From Metellina segmentata (Eukaryota > Arthropoda > Arachnida > Araneae > Tetragnathidae), in NCBI GenBank assembly GCA_947359465.1, contig OX375878.1:93525377-93589376 (forward strand): a DNA stretch of 64,000 nucleotides, in the 5' to 3' direction. Position numbers and translations under genes: made by a program. Numbering within the stretch: the stretch's first letter is position 1; every line of letters starts with the position of its first letter. Below, one piece after another: positions 1 through 9,774 of the stretch. Below the pieces are notes generated by a model. It was not told the DNA's origin and searched no databases. It worked only from the letters and a program-made list of their open reading frames with translations.

Positions 1-292
1 ATCGGTAGCGCTGTTGGAAGAGTAAAAGATTCGACTACTTCGGAGCGACTTCGAATCCAACCAAAGATCGTCGTGTACACTGGGGCTGGTGCGCGTTAAA
101 GTTGTTGTGGCCTGAAATGACTTCACGTTGGCTTGGTTTGGAAGTTTGGAGAGTGGGGTGCCAGCTCACGTGTGACCTCGTCATCTGACTAAGGTGCGAA
201 ATTACGTGCTGTACTCGGATCTTTCCCTACGGGTTTGATCCCGGACAGTCACCACTAGTCCTTTGTGTTGTCCATTACATACCTACATACGT
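1..292 (+). mobile_element. SINE-B, nearly complete
   Basis: The head (TTGGAAGAGT and TTCGAATCCAACC) is followed by the shared SINE body and the tail CATACCTACATAC. It begins at the window edge. Confidence 0.75.
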
Positions 293-372
293 CTTTAGAA
301 TCAGACAATTATTATCTGGTGAGTAAAGAAGTTAAGTGTTACGGAAAAATGGGCACATCGAGTTTGATTTAA

Positions 373-522
373 TGCCGACCAACCGGTATAGTGGTTAAGG
401 TGTTAGCCTCTAGATCGGAAGGTCCTCGGTTCGAATCTGTGTTCGGGCATGGATGTTTGTAAGCGTATACCAGCTCAGGTGTTGCTTCGTCATCTGAACA
501 TGGTTCAAAATTACGAAGTATA
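373..522 (+). mobile_element. SINE-A, internally deleted
   Basis: Complete head (GACCAACCGGTATAGTGG) up to GTAAGCGTA, then a jump directly to CAGCTCAGGTGTTGC. The 3' end is missing. Confidence 0.75.
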
Positions 523-540
523 AATTGTTAGGGGCAATGA

Positions 541-875
541 TGGTCCTCACACTGGGTGCTTCTTTCACAAGTGGCCATCAATTCCGGCCTTGTAGTGGCA
601 AATGACTTAGGTCAAATGTGCCCGACATTAGAAAAAAAAAGTTTGATTTAATAATTTTTATAGCATCCATTCCAACTAAACCAACCAAATGTCTCTCGAT
701 AGCTGAGGGCACAACGACTTGTTAGTGATCTTGAACTCGCGATATGTGGAAAGGGTGGGGGGAGGATTCAAGGTTTTAGTTAAGAGTCTATTGACTTTAA
801 TTAATAAATAAGAGTGTAGAATACGATGGAAAGTCAAAAAGTTTCTACACTTCTTTTTTTCAATCTGCACAAATA
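541..875. other. No gene recognised
   Basis: AT-rich single-copy-looking sequence; only short open frames and a G-rich patch near 758-770. Confidence 0.4.
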
Positions 876-1395
876 TAGGGGTTCAACAAGTTTGTTAATT
901 TTCTACATAGTCTCCTTCTTTTTCGATGCACTTGGTCCAGCGGTCTACAAGCTTCCGTAGTTCTTCCACGAAGGTTTTCTGTTGATCATCCAACCATTTA
1001 TGCACCGCTTCTCTCACTTCTTTATCCGTCTAATCTGCAGAGAACACGCTACATTGTCGATGGTAACTCGCCGGTTCGCCACTATCATTTCTCGATCTTG
1101 CAGAATCTTCTCGTCAATGGTGGAGTTTGACGAGCATCCTCCTTCTTCGTGTATCGCGCTTGTCCGGCCCCTTTTAAGCTTCTCGATCGCCTCATTCACA
1201 CTTCTACGTGGTAAAGCACTGTCCACGCATTTTGTAAGCCTCCTATAAATTTCCACCACTGGTACACCTTCCGACCCTAGGAACAGGATAACTGCTCTTC
1301 ATGGTGAACACTGCTAGCAGAGCGCCCATGTTTACACTGAAGGAGAAGCAAGAACAATGAAGCTATCAAATTCAAACTTCGGTACAGCAGTCTAA
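876..1395 (-). pseudogene. Internally deleted mariner-family transposase, copy 1
   Basis: The minus strand encodes a mariner N-terminal helix-turn-helix region: EIYRRLTKCV, RRSVNEAIEKLKRGRTS, then DEKILQDREMIVANRRVTID and LQI. After LQI the frame jumps to the extreme C-terminus (a KWLDDQQKTF-like segment and DRWTKCIEKEGDYVEN). All catalytic acidic residues lie in the deleted part. The N-terminal frame is also broken near 1260. The copy at 36815-37345 has the same junction. Confidence 0.75.
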
Positions 1396-1494
1396 CTAAG
1401 CATACGCAGAAGTAAGTGTGACAAGCCTAAAGATTTTTGAATTACCCACGTATAGTTACTCTTTACCAGTACCCTAGTTTTCTATATGTTTCAG

Positions 1495-1882
1495 CAGACC
1501 AACCGGTATAGTGGTTAAAGTGTTAGCCTTTGGATCGGAAGGTTCGTGGTTCGAATCCGGGCATGGTTGTTTGTAAGCGTATGGTGTAGAGGCGGCTGGT
1601 GCACCTTAAATCTGTCGTGGCCGAAAGTCCTCACGTTGGGTTAGTGTGGAAGTTTAGAGAGTGGGGTGCCAGCTCAGGTGTTGCTTCGTCATCTGACCGA
1701 GGTTCAAAATTACGAGGTGTTGTCCTCGAATCTTTCCCTTAAGGGACTGATTCCGGACCGTCGTCAATAGCCCGTTGTGTAGCTCTAGTACGACGTTAAC
1801 TAAAAAATTACCAATTACCGGACCGTCGTCAATAGCCCGTTGTGTTGCTCTAGTACGACGTTAACTAAAAATTACCATTACC
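1495..1882 (+). mobile_element. SINE-A with duplicated 3' end and 9-bp target duplication
   Basis: Full head and body. The last ~60 bases (CCGGACCGTCGTCAATAGCC to ATTACC) occur twice in tandem. The whole is flanked by ATGTTTCAG at 1486-1494 and 1883-1891. Confidence 0.85.
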
Positions 1883-1942
1883 ATGTTTCAGAAGCTTTGG
1901 AAATCTCTCCTTCAACTTGAAATTGAAATCAATAATCGATAG

Positions 1943-2262
1943 ATTAAGGTGTTAGCGTCTAGATCGAAAAGTTCCTGGTTCGAATATGGGTCCGGTCATG
2001 GATGTTTGTAAGCGTATAGTGTAGGGGCAGCTGGTGTACCTTAAATCTGTCTTTGGCCGAAAGTCCTCGCGTAGGGTTGGTGTGGAAGTTTGGAGAGTGG
2101 GGTGCTAGCTCAGATGTTGCCTCGTCATCTGACCTTGGTTCAAAATTGCGTGATGGTGTTCTCGGATCTTTTCCTTGAGGGATTGATCCCAGACCGTCGT
2201 CAATAGCCCGTTGTGTTGCTCTAGTACGACGTTAACTAAAATTACCAAATTACCAAATTACC
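1943..2262 (+). mobile_element. SINE-A, 5' truncated
   Basis: Starts within the A-box region (AGATTAAGGTGTTAGC) and runs to the ATTACC tail. It abuts an inverted copy tail to tail. Confidence 0.8.
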
Positions 2263-2562
2263 CTTGGTAATGGTAATGGTAATTTTAGTTAACGTCGTAC
2301 TAGAGCAACACAACGGGCTATTGACGACGGTCCGGGATCAGTCCCTTAAGGGAAAGATCCGAGGACAACACCTCGTAATTTTGAACCACGGTCAGATGAC
2401 GAAGCAACACCTGAGCTGGCACCCCACTCTCCAAACTTCCACGCCAACCCAACGTGAGGACTTTCGGCCACGACAGATTTAAGGTGCACCAGCCGCCTCT
2501 ACACCATACGCTTACAAACATCCATGCCCGAACCCGGATTCGTACCAGGAACCTTCCGATCA
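2263..2562 (-). mobile_element. SINE-A, inverted relative to its neighbour
   Basis: The tail is adjacent to the tail of 1943-2262. The head ends at CCTTCCGATC, so the A box is lost. Confidence 0.8.
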
Positions 2563-2713
2563 ACATAGATCTAAATATTATTTCAACTTCGATGTTGAGA
2601 TGAAAAATAAGGACTAAAACGATCTTGCGCAGATCGCAAATTATCCAGGTGGTCCTAGACAGAAAAGTTCGATATTCACTACATCAATTTCTTGCCATAC
2701 TTTGGTGGTATGC

Positions 2714-3069
2714 ATTTGATTAACGTCGCACTGGAACAACACAGCGGACTATTAGCGACGGTCCGGGATCAAATCTGAAGAAAATGATCCTGCAGGTAGG
2801 TATTTTAACATCGCACTGGAGCAACACAAGGAGGGAATGACCCGAGGACAACCCCACGTACTTTTGAACACCGATTAGATGTCGAGGCAATACCTGAACT
2901 GGCACCATTCCCTCCAAACTTCCACACCACGCCAGCGGGTGGATATTTGAGGCCACGATGGATTTAGCATCCACCAGCCCTCATTGTACACGACGGTCTT
3001 TTCTTGGATTCGAACTCGCAACTCTCCTGTTGGTAATTTGTAACTCTTCCAACCTGGCTACCGCGGCTC
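2714..3069 (-). mobile_element. SINE-B (2794-3069) abutting a second SINE-B 3'-end fragment (2714-2793)
   Basis: The 3' end (TAACGTCGCACTGG type) occurs twice, at about 2718 and 2808. The inner copy runs to a full head ending GGCTACCGCGGC. Confidence 0.75.
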
Positions 3070-3568
3070 AACGATCTGTCGTGAGCATATGTTTTTAAGA
3101 AATGTCATTTCCTTAATGTCAAATGGGAAGCTCGTGTTTTTAAATGATAATTGTTTGCAAACAGAATGTACGAAAGGAAGAACCAGCATGACAGAAGGAT
3201 ACCATTTTTTTCTTCATTTACCTCTTGCGCGTGTTGCCGTTTCTTGTGATTTCCGTCGAAGGGTGTGTTATCGACTCCAAAGAAGCAAACGAAAAAAAAA
3301 AAAAAAACTGAGCCGAAGGTGTCAAAGCCGGAAGCAAGAATTTCCTTCCGGAATCTTTATCGGAAGAGTCCTTCAAGGTAAAAACCTGCAATTATACGCG
3401 CCGATTCTCTCTCTGGCACGTTTACTTCGTGACTTACATTTCTCAGAGACCTGCTCTAGAATCCTTTTCGACTACATCTACGAGCCTAAATCTGTTGTTT
3501 CAGTTGTTCTCGGCCGTTAGTGCTTCTTTATTTTTTATCTAGCAGTACTTTGATATTTTTTTCAGGGG
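3070..3568. other. No supported gene
   Basis: Contains a 143-codon open frame (3089-3520) with a poly-lysine run from an A-tract. No family is recognised and composition does not favour coding. Confidence 0.4.
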
Positions 3569-3702
3569 TCACCGCAGCCCAGTTGGATGAGTGACGGATT
3601 AACAACAGGATGGTTGCGGGTTCGAATGCAACCCAGCATCACCGTGTACAGTGGGGGCTGGTGTAAGTTAAGTCTGTCGTGGCCTCAAATGTGCTCACAT
3701 CC
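3569..3702 (+). mobile_element. SINE-B head and start of body, 3' truncated
   Basis: CCCAGTTGGATGAGTGACGG, then GGGTTCGAATGCAACC, then the body up to CAAATGTGCTCAC. Confidence 0.75.
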
Positions 3703-3904
3703 ACCTACCAGCTCCGTTTATTTCATTAGAAAGTCGATTGCGTAGAGCTACAAATCAAATAGAAACTAAAAATTTCGTTTTTATTAAAGGAAACAAAGGG
3801 TTTTTTAAACCTGTACTACAATACTCCATAACCAATAGTCCTCCCAATGCCTCTGTACTCCCATTTCAAGTTCTTAATAACGCAGCATATTTCAAATGAT
3901 TAGA

Positions 3905-4235
3905 TGGTAATGGTAAGTTTAGTTAACGTCGTACTAGAGCAACACAATGGGCTATTGACGACGGTCCGGGATCAGTCATTTTAAGGGAAAGATCCGAGGA
4001 CAACACCTCGTAATTTTGAACCACGGTCAGATGACGAAGCAACACCTGAGCTGGTACCCCACTCTCCAAACTTCCACGCCAACCCAACGTGAGGACTTTC
4101 GGCCACGACAGATTTAAGGTGCACCAGACGCCTCTACACCATACGCTTACAAACATCCATGCCCGGACCCGGATTCGAACCAGGAACCTTCCGATCTAGA
4201 GGCTAACACCTTAACCACTATACCGTTTGGTCTGC
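3905..4235 (-). mobile_element. SINE-A, complete, 13-bp target duplication (reference copy)
   Basis: 331 bp, flanked by TCAAATGATTAGA at 3892-3904 and 4236-4248. On the minus strand it runs from GCAGACCAAACGGTATAG (head) through the body to CTTACCATTACCA. The flanking duplication defines both ends of the family. Confidence 0.92.
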
Positions 4236-4498
4236 TCAAATGATTAGAATTAATTGGCTTATGATTAGCGATAGCCAATCGGTTAAAATTGGATTCCCAA
4301 CCCCACGTGACCTACGCTTCTGAGATCTTACGACAGCGACTCCGCCCACATGCTGTGACTATTTCATAAGAACGGCGAAGGCTTAAAGCGACAAATCAAC
4401 TGACCAAAACTCAAACATTTTGCTGTTATTATCTTCAATATAAGGCACTTATAAATTTTGTGAAATAAAATAATTATTTTAACCATTAAGGCCCGGTG

Positions 4499-4910
4499 CA
4501 CACATTCGATTTTTCAACGTGCGGCGCCGCTGCGGCACCGAAGCCCAACTATGCACACATAACCGTGAAATGACGCAAATACTTATTTCGCGCCATTTGC
4601 GATAAATATTCTATCGAAGAAAACGTGTTAATTTCGCTTACTTGGTGTAAAAAAATTATACTTTGGAACACAAAATTGACGTTACTGGATACAAGCATTT
4701 ATTAATTATTATTTATATTCCATTTATTTATGAAAACAAGGTACTTGAGATAGGAGAAGCGTGTGCGGCGAGCTGCGGTACAAATTGTACACAAGTTGGA
4801 CGTGCATCGCCGCAGCAGCGCCGGATGTATGTGTGCACTACTAAATTAGATCTAATGATCTCAGACCGCACTTGTATCGCAGTTGAAAAACCGGATGTGT
4901 GCACCAGCCC
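4499..4910 (+). mobile_element. GC-rich-TIR MITE, copy 1
   Basis: Ends are AGGCCCGGTGCACACAT and ATGTGTGCACCAGCCC; both are followed inward by CAACGTGCGGCGCC-like sequence. A TTA precedes it (4496-4498); the right flank has drifted to TAA. The centre is AT-rich and has no ORF of note. Confidence 0.8.
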
Positions 4911-4970
4911 TAAAGTATTACGCAATAAGTATTTTTCCTCCCAATACTTCTGAATTCACATTTTAAGTAC

Positions 4971-5131
4971 CTCGCTTGGTGGTTGTCTCGACAAGAAATT
5001 TCGTCATTAGCAAAACTGACGAGATCAATGGACGAAATATCTCGCCATAAGAAAAAACTGACCAGATCTTGATCTCGTCATCGTCATCAGCAAAATTGGT
5101 GACGATATATCTCTTGAAACCACTTGGTGAG
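4971..5131. repeat. Dispersed copy of the 43-bp satellite monomer within a small element
   Basis: About three degenerate monomers (CGTCATTAGCAAAACTGAC; ACCAGATCTTGATCTCGTC), bounded by GCTTGGTGGTTGTCTCGA and TCTTGAAACCACTTGGTG, which are imperfectly inverted. Confidence 0.6.
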
Positions 5132-5314
5132 TTTACTGCGCAGTACAGTTCATATTATTGGAATTCACTGACTGGCCAAGGTCACACATAAATACACCGG
5201 GAGCAAGTTCAAAACTTAAACACCATCGACTTCCATCATTCATTTTCATCTTACTATTTTAATGCTCCTTATAACCATCATGTGGCGCCCATTCACTTTT
5301 ACTTGGCGACTTAA

Positions 5315-6026
5315 GGGGGTCCGGGACACATTGAAAAAAAATTTGTATTAATTAATTTAGAATTTAGAATTTTTTTTATACTGATTACCCATTTAACTAA
5401 TAAACAAAATCACAACACAAAAGTTTTTTAAAAATTTTAAATTAAAACTTTTTGAAAAAAAGAGGGGTCATTTTTTAAATTGCTAAGACTCAAAATATTC
5501 TTGATCCATTTTCAAAATTCTTGCAGTAAATTATTCACAAATTTATAAACTTTAATTTGATTCAGCAATTTAAAAAATTTATTTAATAAAAAATATTTGA
5601 ATGAAAATTTTTGAAAATTTTAAGGTACTTTTTTTTAAAAAGTCATATTTTTTAAAGTAAATATTTGTTTCAAATTTGCTGAATCAAAATGAAAGTATAA
5701 TGTTTGAAAAAGATATATTCCAAATTTCAACCCTTAAACTTTATCGTTTTTCGACTTATAGCAATTTGAATACAGGAAATCTTGAAAAAATGTGTCATGG
5801 AAAAAAACGTATTTAAAGTTTTAAAGACAGATGTTGTTGCCATGACAACAACTGTCAAGAGTGTTAGATTTTCAAAACAACGCACCACAAAAATTATTAT
5901 ATCTCTAGTTCTAATTAAGATAGAAACATGATTTAGACGTCATTTTAAGCAGAAAAACACAGAGAATTTCTTAAAATAATAAAACAAATTTCGAAAATTT
6001 GACGATTTTTTGTGTCCCGGACCCCC
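5315..6026 (+). mobile_element. TTAA-flanked MITE, copy 1 (piggyBac-like by target site)
   Basis: 712 bp between TTAA at 5311-5314 and 6027-6030. TIRs are GGGGGTCCGGGACACA and TGTGTCCCGGACCCCC. The interior is AT-rich and noncoding. The internal sequence is shared nearly throughout with 40972-41682. Confidence 0.9.
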
Positions 6027-6030
6027 TTAA

Positions 6031-6507
6031 GCAAGCAAGCGTCTCTGTGTAGGGTTCAACAATATTAACAAGCATCTCCTCGCATCGTTAAGGCCTTTTG
6101 TTTCTAGGCTAAGTCCGGGAAAGCGCTTGTCCTAAAGCAATAATAGCTCTCAATTAGTACACACAGAAGAGCTTCTTCGTCTAATTACACGACAAACATC
6201 CATTGACCAAATAATTAATGGTCCAAAAGACCGTAATGATAAATAAGTAGCCGCATAAGATATAGGTGTGCCGGGGTAATGGATTGGGGGAATAATGAAG
6301 GTTGATGGATTAGCAAAGGAAGAATTTTGAAACAAGGATAAATCGCGATTGCAGCATGTAATCCGATTACTGTGTGTAAACGTTAAGAGATTAGTGAAAC
6401 AAATGGTACGAGTTGGATCCCCAATAGGAAACGGATTTAATTTAAGTTCATGTGTCGTGTTGAACACATTTAGACTCCAGTAATTTCATTTTGTGATTTT
6501 GTTGTTT
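6031..6507. other. No gene recognised
   Basis: Unique-looking sequence between the TTAA MITE and SINE-C; only short open frames. Confidence 0.4.
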
Positions 6508-6518
6508 AGTGTTTATCT

Positions 6519-6970
6519 GAGCCGCGGTAGCTCAGGCAGTAGAGCGTCGGGCTCGCATCAGAAGGGTTGTGGGTTCTGTCCTCGGCGGAGCCTGCAATTC
6601 TGATGATTGCGAGATCGGCGCTTCGACCTGGCTAAAGACCGTCGTGTTCACTAATGGTGACTGGGGCACGTTAAATAGGTCGTGGTCACAAAGTCCCCCA
6701 TGTTCCCATACCAAATCAATACCTCTGGGGGTACCTGATCAGGGGGTTATCGGCCTTTGATTGGGATCTAAATTACGATATGTGTGAGTGAATGGATGTA
6801 TGAAAGGGACCTTCCTGTAAAACGGATGTGTCATGTATGTCGAGCAAAGTCGGACTTCCTCCCAATGGGGCTCAATTACATGGTAGGCGCACACCCCTCG
6901 CCTCTTGCCGTCTTCAACGGGCCTGGCACTCCTTTGGTCTGCCAGTAACATAAGAAACAACAACAACAAC
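6519..6970 (+). mobile_element. SINE-C, complete, (CAA)n tail, 11-bp target duplication
   Basis: The tRNA-like head GCCGCGGTAGCTCAGGCAGT has box A (TAGCTCAGGCAGTAGAGC) and a B-box-like GGGTTCTGTCC. The ~370-bp body is unrelated to SINE-A/B apart from a short GACCGTCGTGTxCA block. The tail is (CAA)n, and AGTGTTTATCT flanks it at 6508-6518 and 6971-6981. Confidence 0.88.
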
Positions 6971-7029
6971 AGTGTTTATCTAAAATACAAGATTTTATTG
7001 CTTGGTTCTGCATATTAATAAACCAAAAA

Positions 7030-7332
7030 AAAAATGCAAGGATGATAAATTTCGCCATTAATAAATTAAAATTTTGTAGGCAGAAAGTGTGTCGGACGTC
7101 GCAAAACTCGTCGCCAAAGGTCTGCTTGGATTGAGGGAGGGTTACCATATTTCTAAGCTATATCCAATTAGCCATGAAGCATTATCGCCAATTAGCGATG
7201 TAAGTCATGGCCAATTTTATATTATAAAATGTTCTTGGGGAGTTTAACCGATGCAGGACACAATGTAGTAAAGTAAAGGGTATAACTGCTTTCTATGCCC
7301 CATTTGGTGGCAACGTTCTTGGAGCACTTTTT
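7030..7332. repeat. Diverged repeat shared with 9020-9240
   Basis: About 200 bp (GGATGATAAATTTCGCCATT through GTTACCATATTT) recurs in the same orientation near 9089-9240. A block at 7288-7332 recurs inverted at 9026-9070. Confidence 0.55.
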
Positions 7333-7604
7333 ATGTCAAGGAAAGAATTCGTAAGTTAGGAAAGAATTCTCAAAAATATATATTACAACGGAAAATACAA
7401 GCAATAAGCTTTAACGAATATTTGTTAACATTAAAAAGTGGAAAAGTTCAAATAAATTTCACATTCATCATGCATTTTCAAAACAAAAAAGGACACGATT
7501 TTCAAAAAATATCAAGGAACGATACAACTTGATGCTGAAAGTTTGAATTCTTACAATTTACACATGAAACAAAAGGAAACGAGGGGGGGGGAATTTATGA
7601 GACA

Positions 7605-7800
7605 GTGAAATCAAAGAAAAAAAAATAAAAGGAACCAATGAAATCAAATGAAAAAAAATAAAAGGAACCAGTGAAATCAAATGAAAAAATTAAAAGAAAC
7701 CAATGAAAACAAACGGAAAAGAATTGGCTAAAAACATTTTAAAGACCAATGAAATCAAAGGAAATAAAATTCAAAAGAATCAGAGAAATCAAAAGACAAT
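7605..7800 (+). repeat. A-rich minisatellite, unit about 33-36 bp
   Basis: About five imperfect units of the type AACCARTGAAATCAAATG followed by an A-rich run and AAAAGG. Confidence 0.7.
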
Positions 7801-8166
7801 TTAGCGGATATGAAAAGAACTTTCTATAATCTTTCTTTCTTTCTATTATAAAAAAAATTGCAATATTTTTAAGGTTTTTCGTTTTGTGATTGGTAATAGC
7901 GAGTCATGTGATAGCGAGTCTTGTGGTTCAACGAATTTGGAGCACGCGCAGACGATAAACACAGTTATATTTTTTAATTAATTTATTCATAAAATTTGAG
8001 AGCACGCGCTAAAGAGTGTGCAATGTTTTCAGAAGAACCGGCCAATTCGGTCGCCGTTTCCATAGCAACAGTCGAATATGAAAATATTAAGTACTATTAC
8101 AACAAACAACACGGAGAAGCTAAAACATTTAAAATTAGGATAAGATTTCCTCTGAATTTTAACAAT

Positions 8167-8697
8167 ACTAGCCGGGCTGCGCCGGCTAGCGCTCGGCGGT
8201 GTGTAATAGTGCTTTTTTTAAACTTTTTTACGCACCGTAATCAAGCATGTTTTGATTTGTATATTTTATTTATTTTTATGAAACAATTCTTCAAATCATT
8301 GCGAGCGTATTCAATCAAATATTTAAGGAAAGTTGGTCGAAATATACATATACCGCTACAAAATTATACATGTCTAGTGATAGTTTGCAGGAAATAGACA
8401 TATCATTAAAATCTAACTCCTAAATAATATTTCTACAGTAGGTACTATACCAGAACACATAATGCAAACAAAAATAAAATTCCAATCCTTGAAAAATGCA
8501 AAATTCCGAAGAAAAAAAATACGTACGTATATATTCAAACGTGTTGAATTTCGATTTCCTGAATATATTGCGAAATAGAATAATGCGACAAAAGACTTCT
8601 CAACGATATTGACAAAGACAATAATGATTTATTAACAAAAAAAATACACATTTATAATACTTGGGAATCCTCAAATATGTCCACAACATCTCGGGCG
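8167..8697 (+). repeat. Left arm of the long inverted repeat
   Basis: It pairs with 11155-11681. The GC-rich outer 35 bases are followed by an AT-rich stretch; shared blocks include CACGTTTGAAT, GGAGTTAGATTTTA and GACCAACTTTCCTTAAATA when read on the opposite strand. Confidence 0.85.
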
Positions 8698-8732
8698 CAT
8701 GCGATAAATATCGCAATGGGAAGGGAACCTTC

Positions 8733-8770
8733 AATTAATGTCGTACTAGAGTTCCGGGATCAATCCAGCA
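8733..8770 (-). mobile_element. SINE 3'-end fragment inside the inverted-repeat unit
   Basis: Short match to the SINE-A/B 3' end (TTAATGTCGTACTAGAG, then CCGGGATCAATCC). Confidence 0.5.
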
Positions 8771-9286
8771 GCGTATCATATGGAGATGGATTGTGAAGCC
8801 ATCCCCTATCCCTCATTGTTGAAAAGTATAGTTCGTAAAGGGAACTAAATATGATTGAGTATCAATCATCGGAAGTTGACCAGCGATAGCGAGCAGGGGG
8901 AAGGAGCCCTTTAGTATTCAAAATAAAACTTTAAACACTCCGCTTGCCGAGGTAAACATAAAATGGGAATAACTATAATAAGGATGGATTGCCTTCACCT
9001 GCCATAACTCGCTACTAAACGTGCGTAAAAACGCGCCAAGAGCATTGCCACCAAACAGGGCAGAGAATGCAGCTGTACCAAAAACTCCAAGGATGATAAA
9101 CTTCAGAATTAATGAAATAAAATTTTGTATACAGAAATTGTAAGTCGTCTCAAAAATCGTCGCCAAAAATCTACTTAGATTGGCTAATTGTTACCATATT
9201 TCAAAGCTATCTCCAATTAGTGATGAAAATACTGGCTAGTTTTCGATGATTCAGTGTTTGATTAAGATGTCGTAACTGGGGCATAT

Positions 9287-9656
9287 TGCGTCGCCAAGTA
9301 ATTTTTCTCGCCAAATGAAGGTGACCGCCATCTTGCCGATTCGATAAAGCCAAATTTCGTTATCATGCTAAACAAACTTTCCTACCTTGGCTTAGGGTTG
9401 TTCAAAACATCAAGGTTACCATGTTTGGCGGTAAATCGCCGGTGCTCCGGATACGACATCGGTGGAGTGGTCGTTCACGGTAAGAAGGCGATTTGTCGCC
9501 AAATATGGTAACCTTCACCTTTAGCGGATTTTCTTCACATCTGCCGTTTTTGTTATGGCAACCCTATCGGCTGTTACGGAATTCGGCCGCCATCTTGATT
9601 TGGCGACAAAAATTAGTTGGCGACAAACGTCTTACCGTGAACGACCACTCCACCTC
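9287..9656. repeat. Compound inverted repeat just 3' of the DNALI1-like gene
   Basis: Inner arms 9461-9502 and 9617-9654 share GGTGGAGTGGTCGTTCACGG followed by TAAG in opposite orientation. A weaker outer pair (about 9287-9340 and 9590-9628) shares GTCGCCAAxTAATTTTT and CGCCAAAT. It looks like a small foldback MITE; the motif CGCCATCTTG occurs near both outer arms. Confidence 0.7.
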
Positions 9657-9663
9657 TGTAAGT

Positions 9664-9681
9664 TTTATTTATACATTTATT
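9664..9681 (-). promoter_or_regulatory. Two polyadenylation signals of the DNALI1-like gene
   Basis: AATAAA occurs on the minus strand at 9664-9669 and 9676-9681, about 95-110 bases after the stop codon. No A-tract follows, so if the gene is a retrocopy its tail has been lost. Confidence 0.55.
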
Positions 9682-9774
9682 TTATGTCACATGGGTTTCA
9701 TATTCCACCCTAGAAATCTAGATTTGCATTGTCAAAGAGTCGTCCCTGCTATAATCTTGGCATATACCATTTCT

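Noticed and set aside
3089..3520. 143-codon open frame with a lysine run
   Set aside because: The lysines come from an A-tract; no family, signal or codon pattern supports it.
4160..4235. SINE heads as genuine tRNA genes
   Set aside because: A and B boxes are present, but the acceptor and anticodon stems do not pair properly and every case continues into the SINE body.
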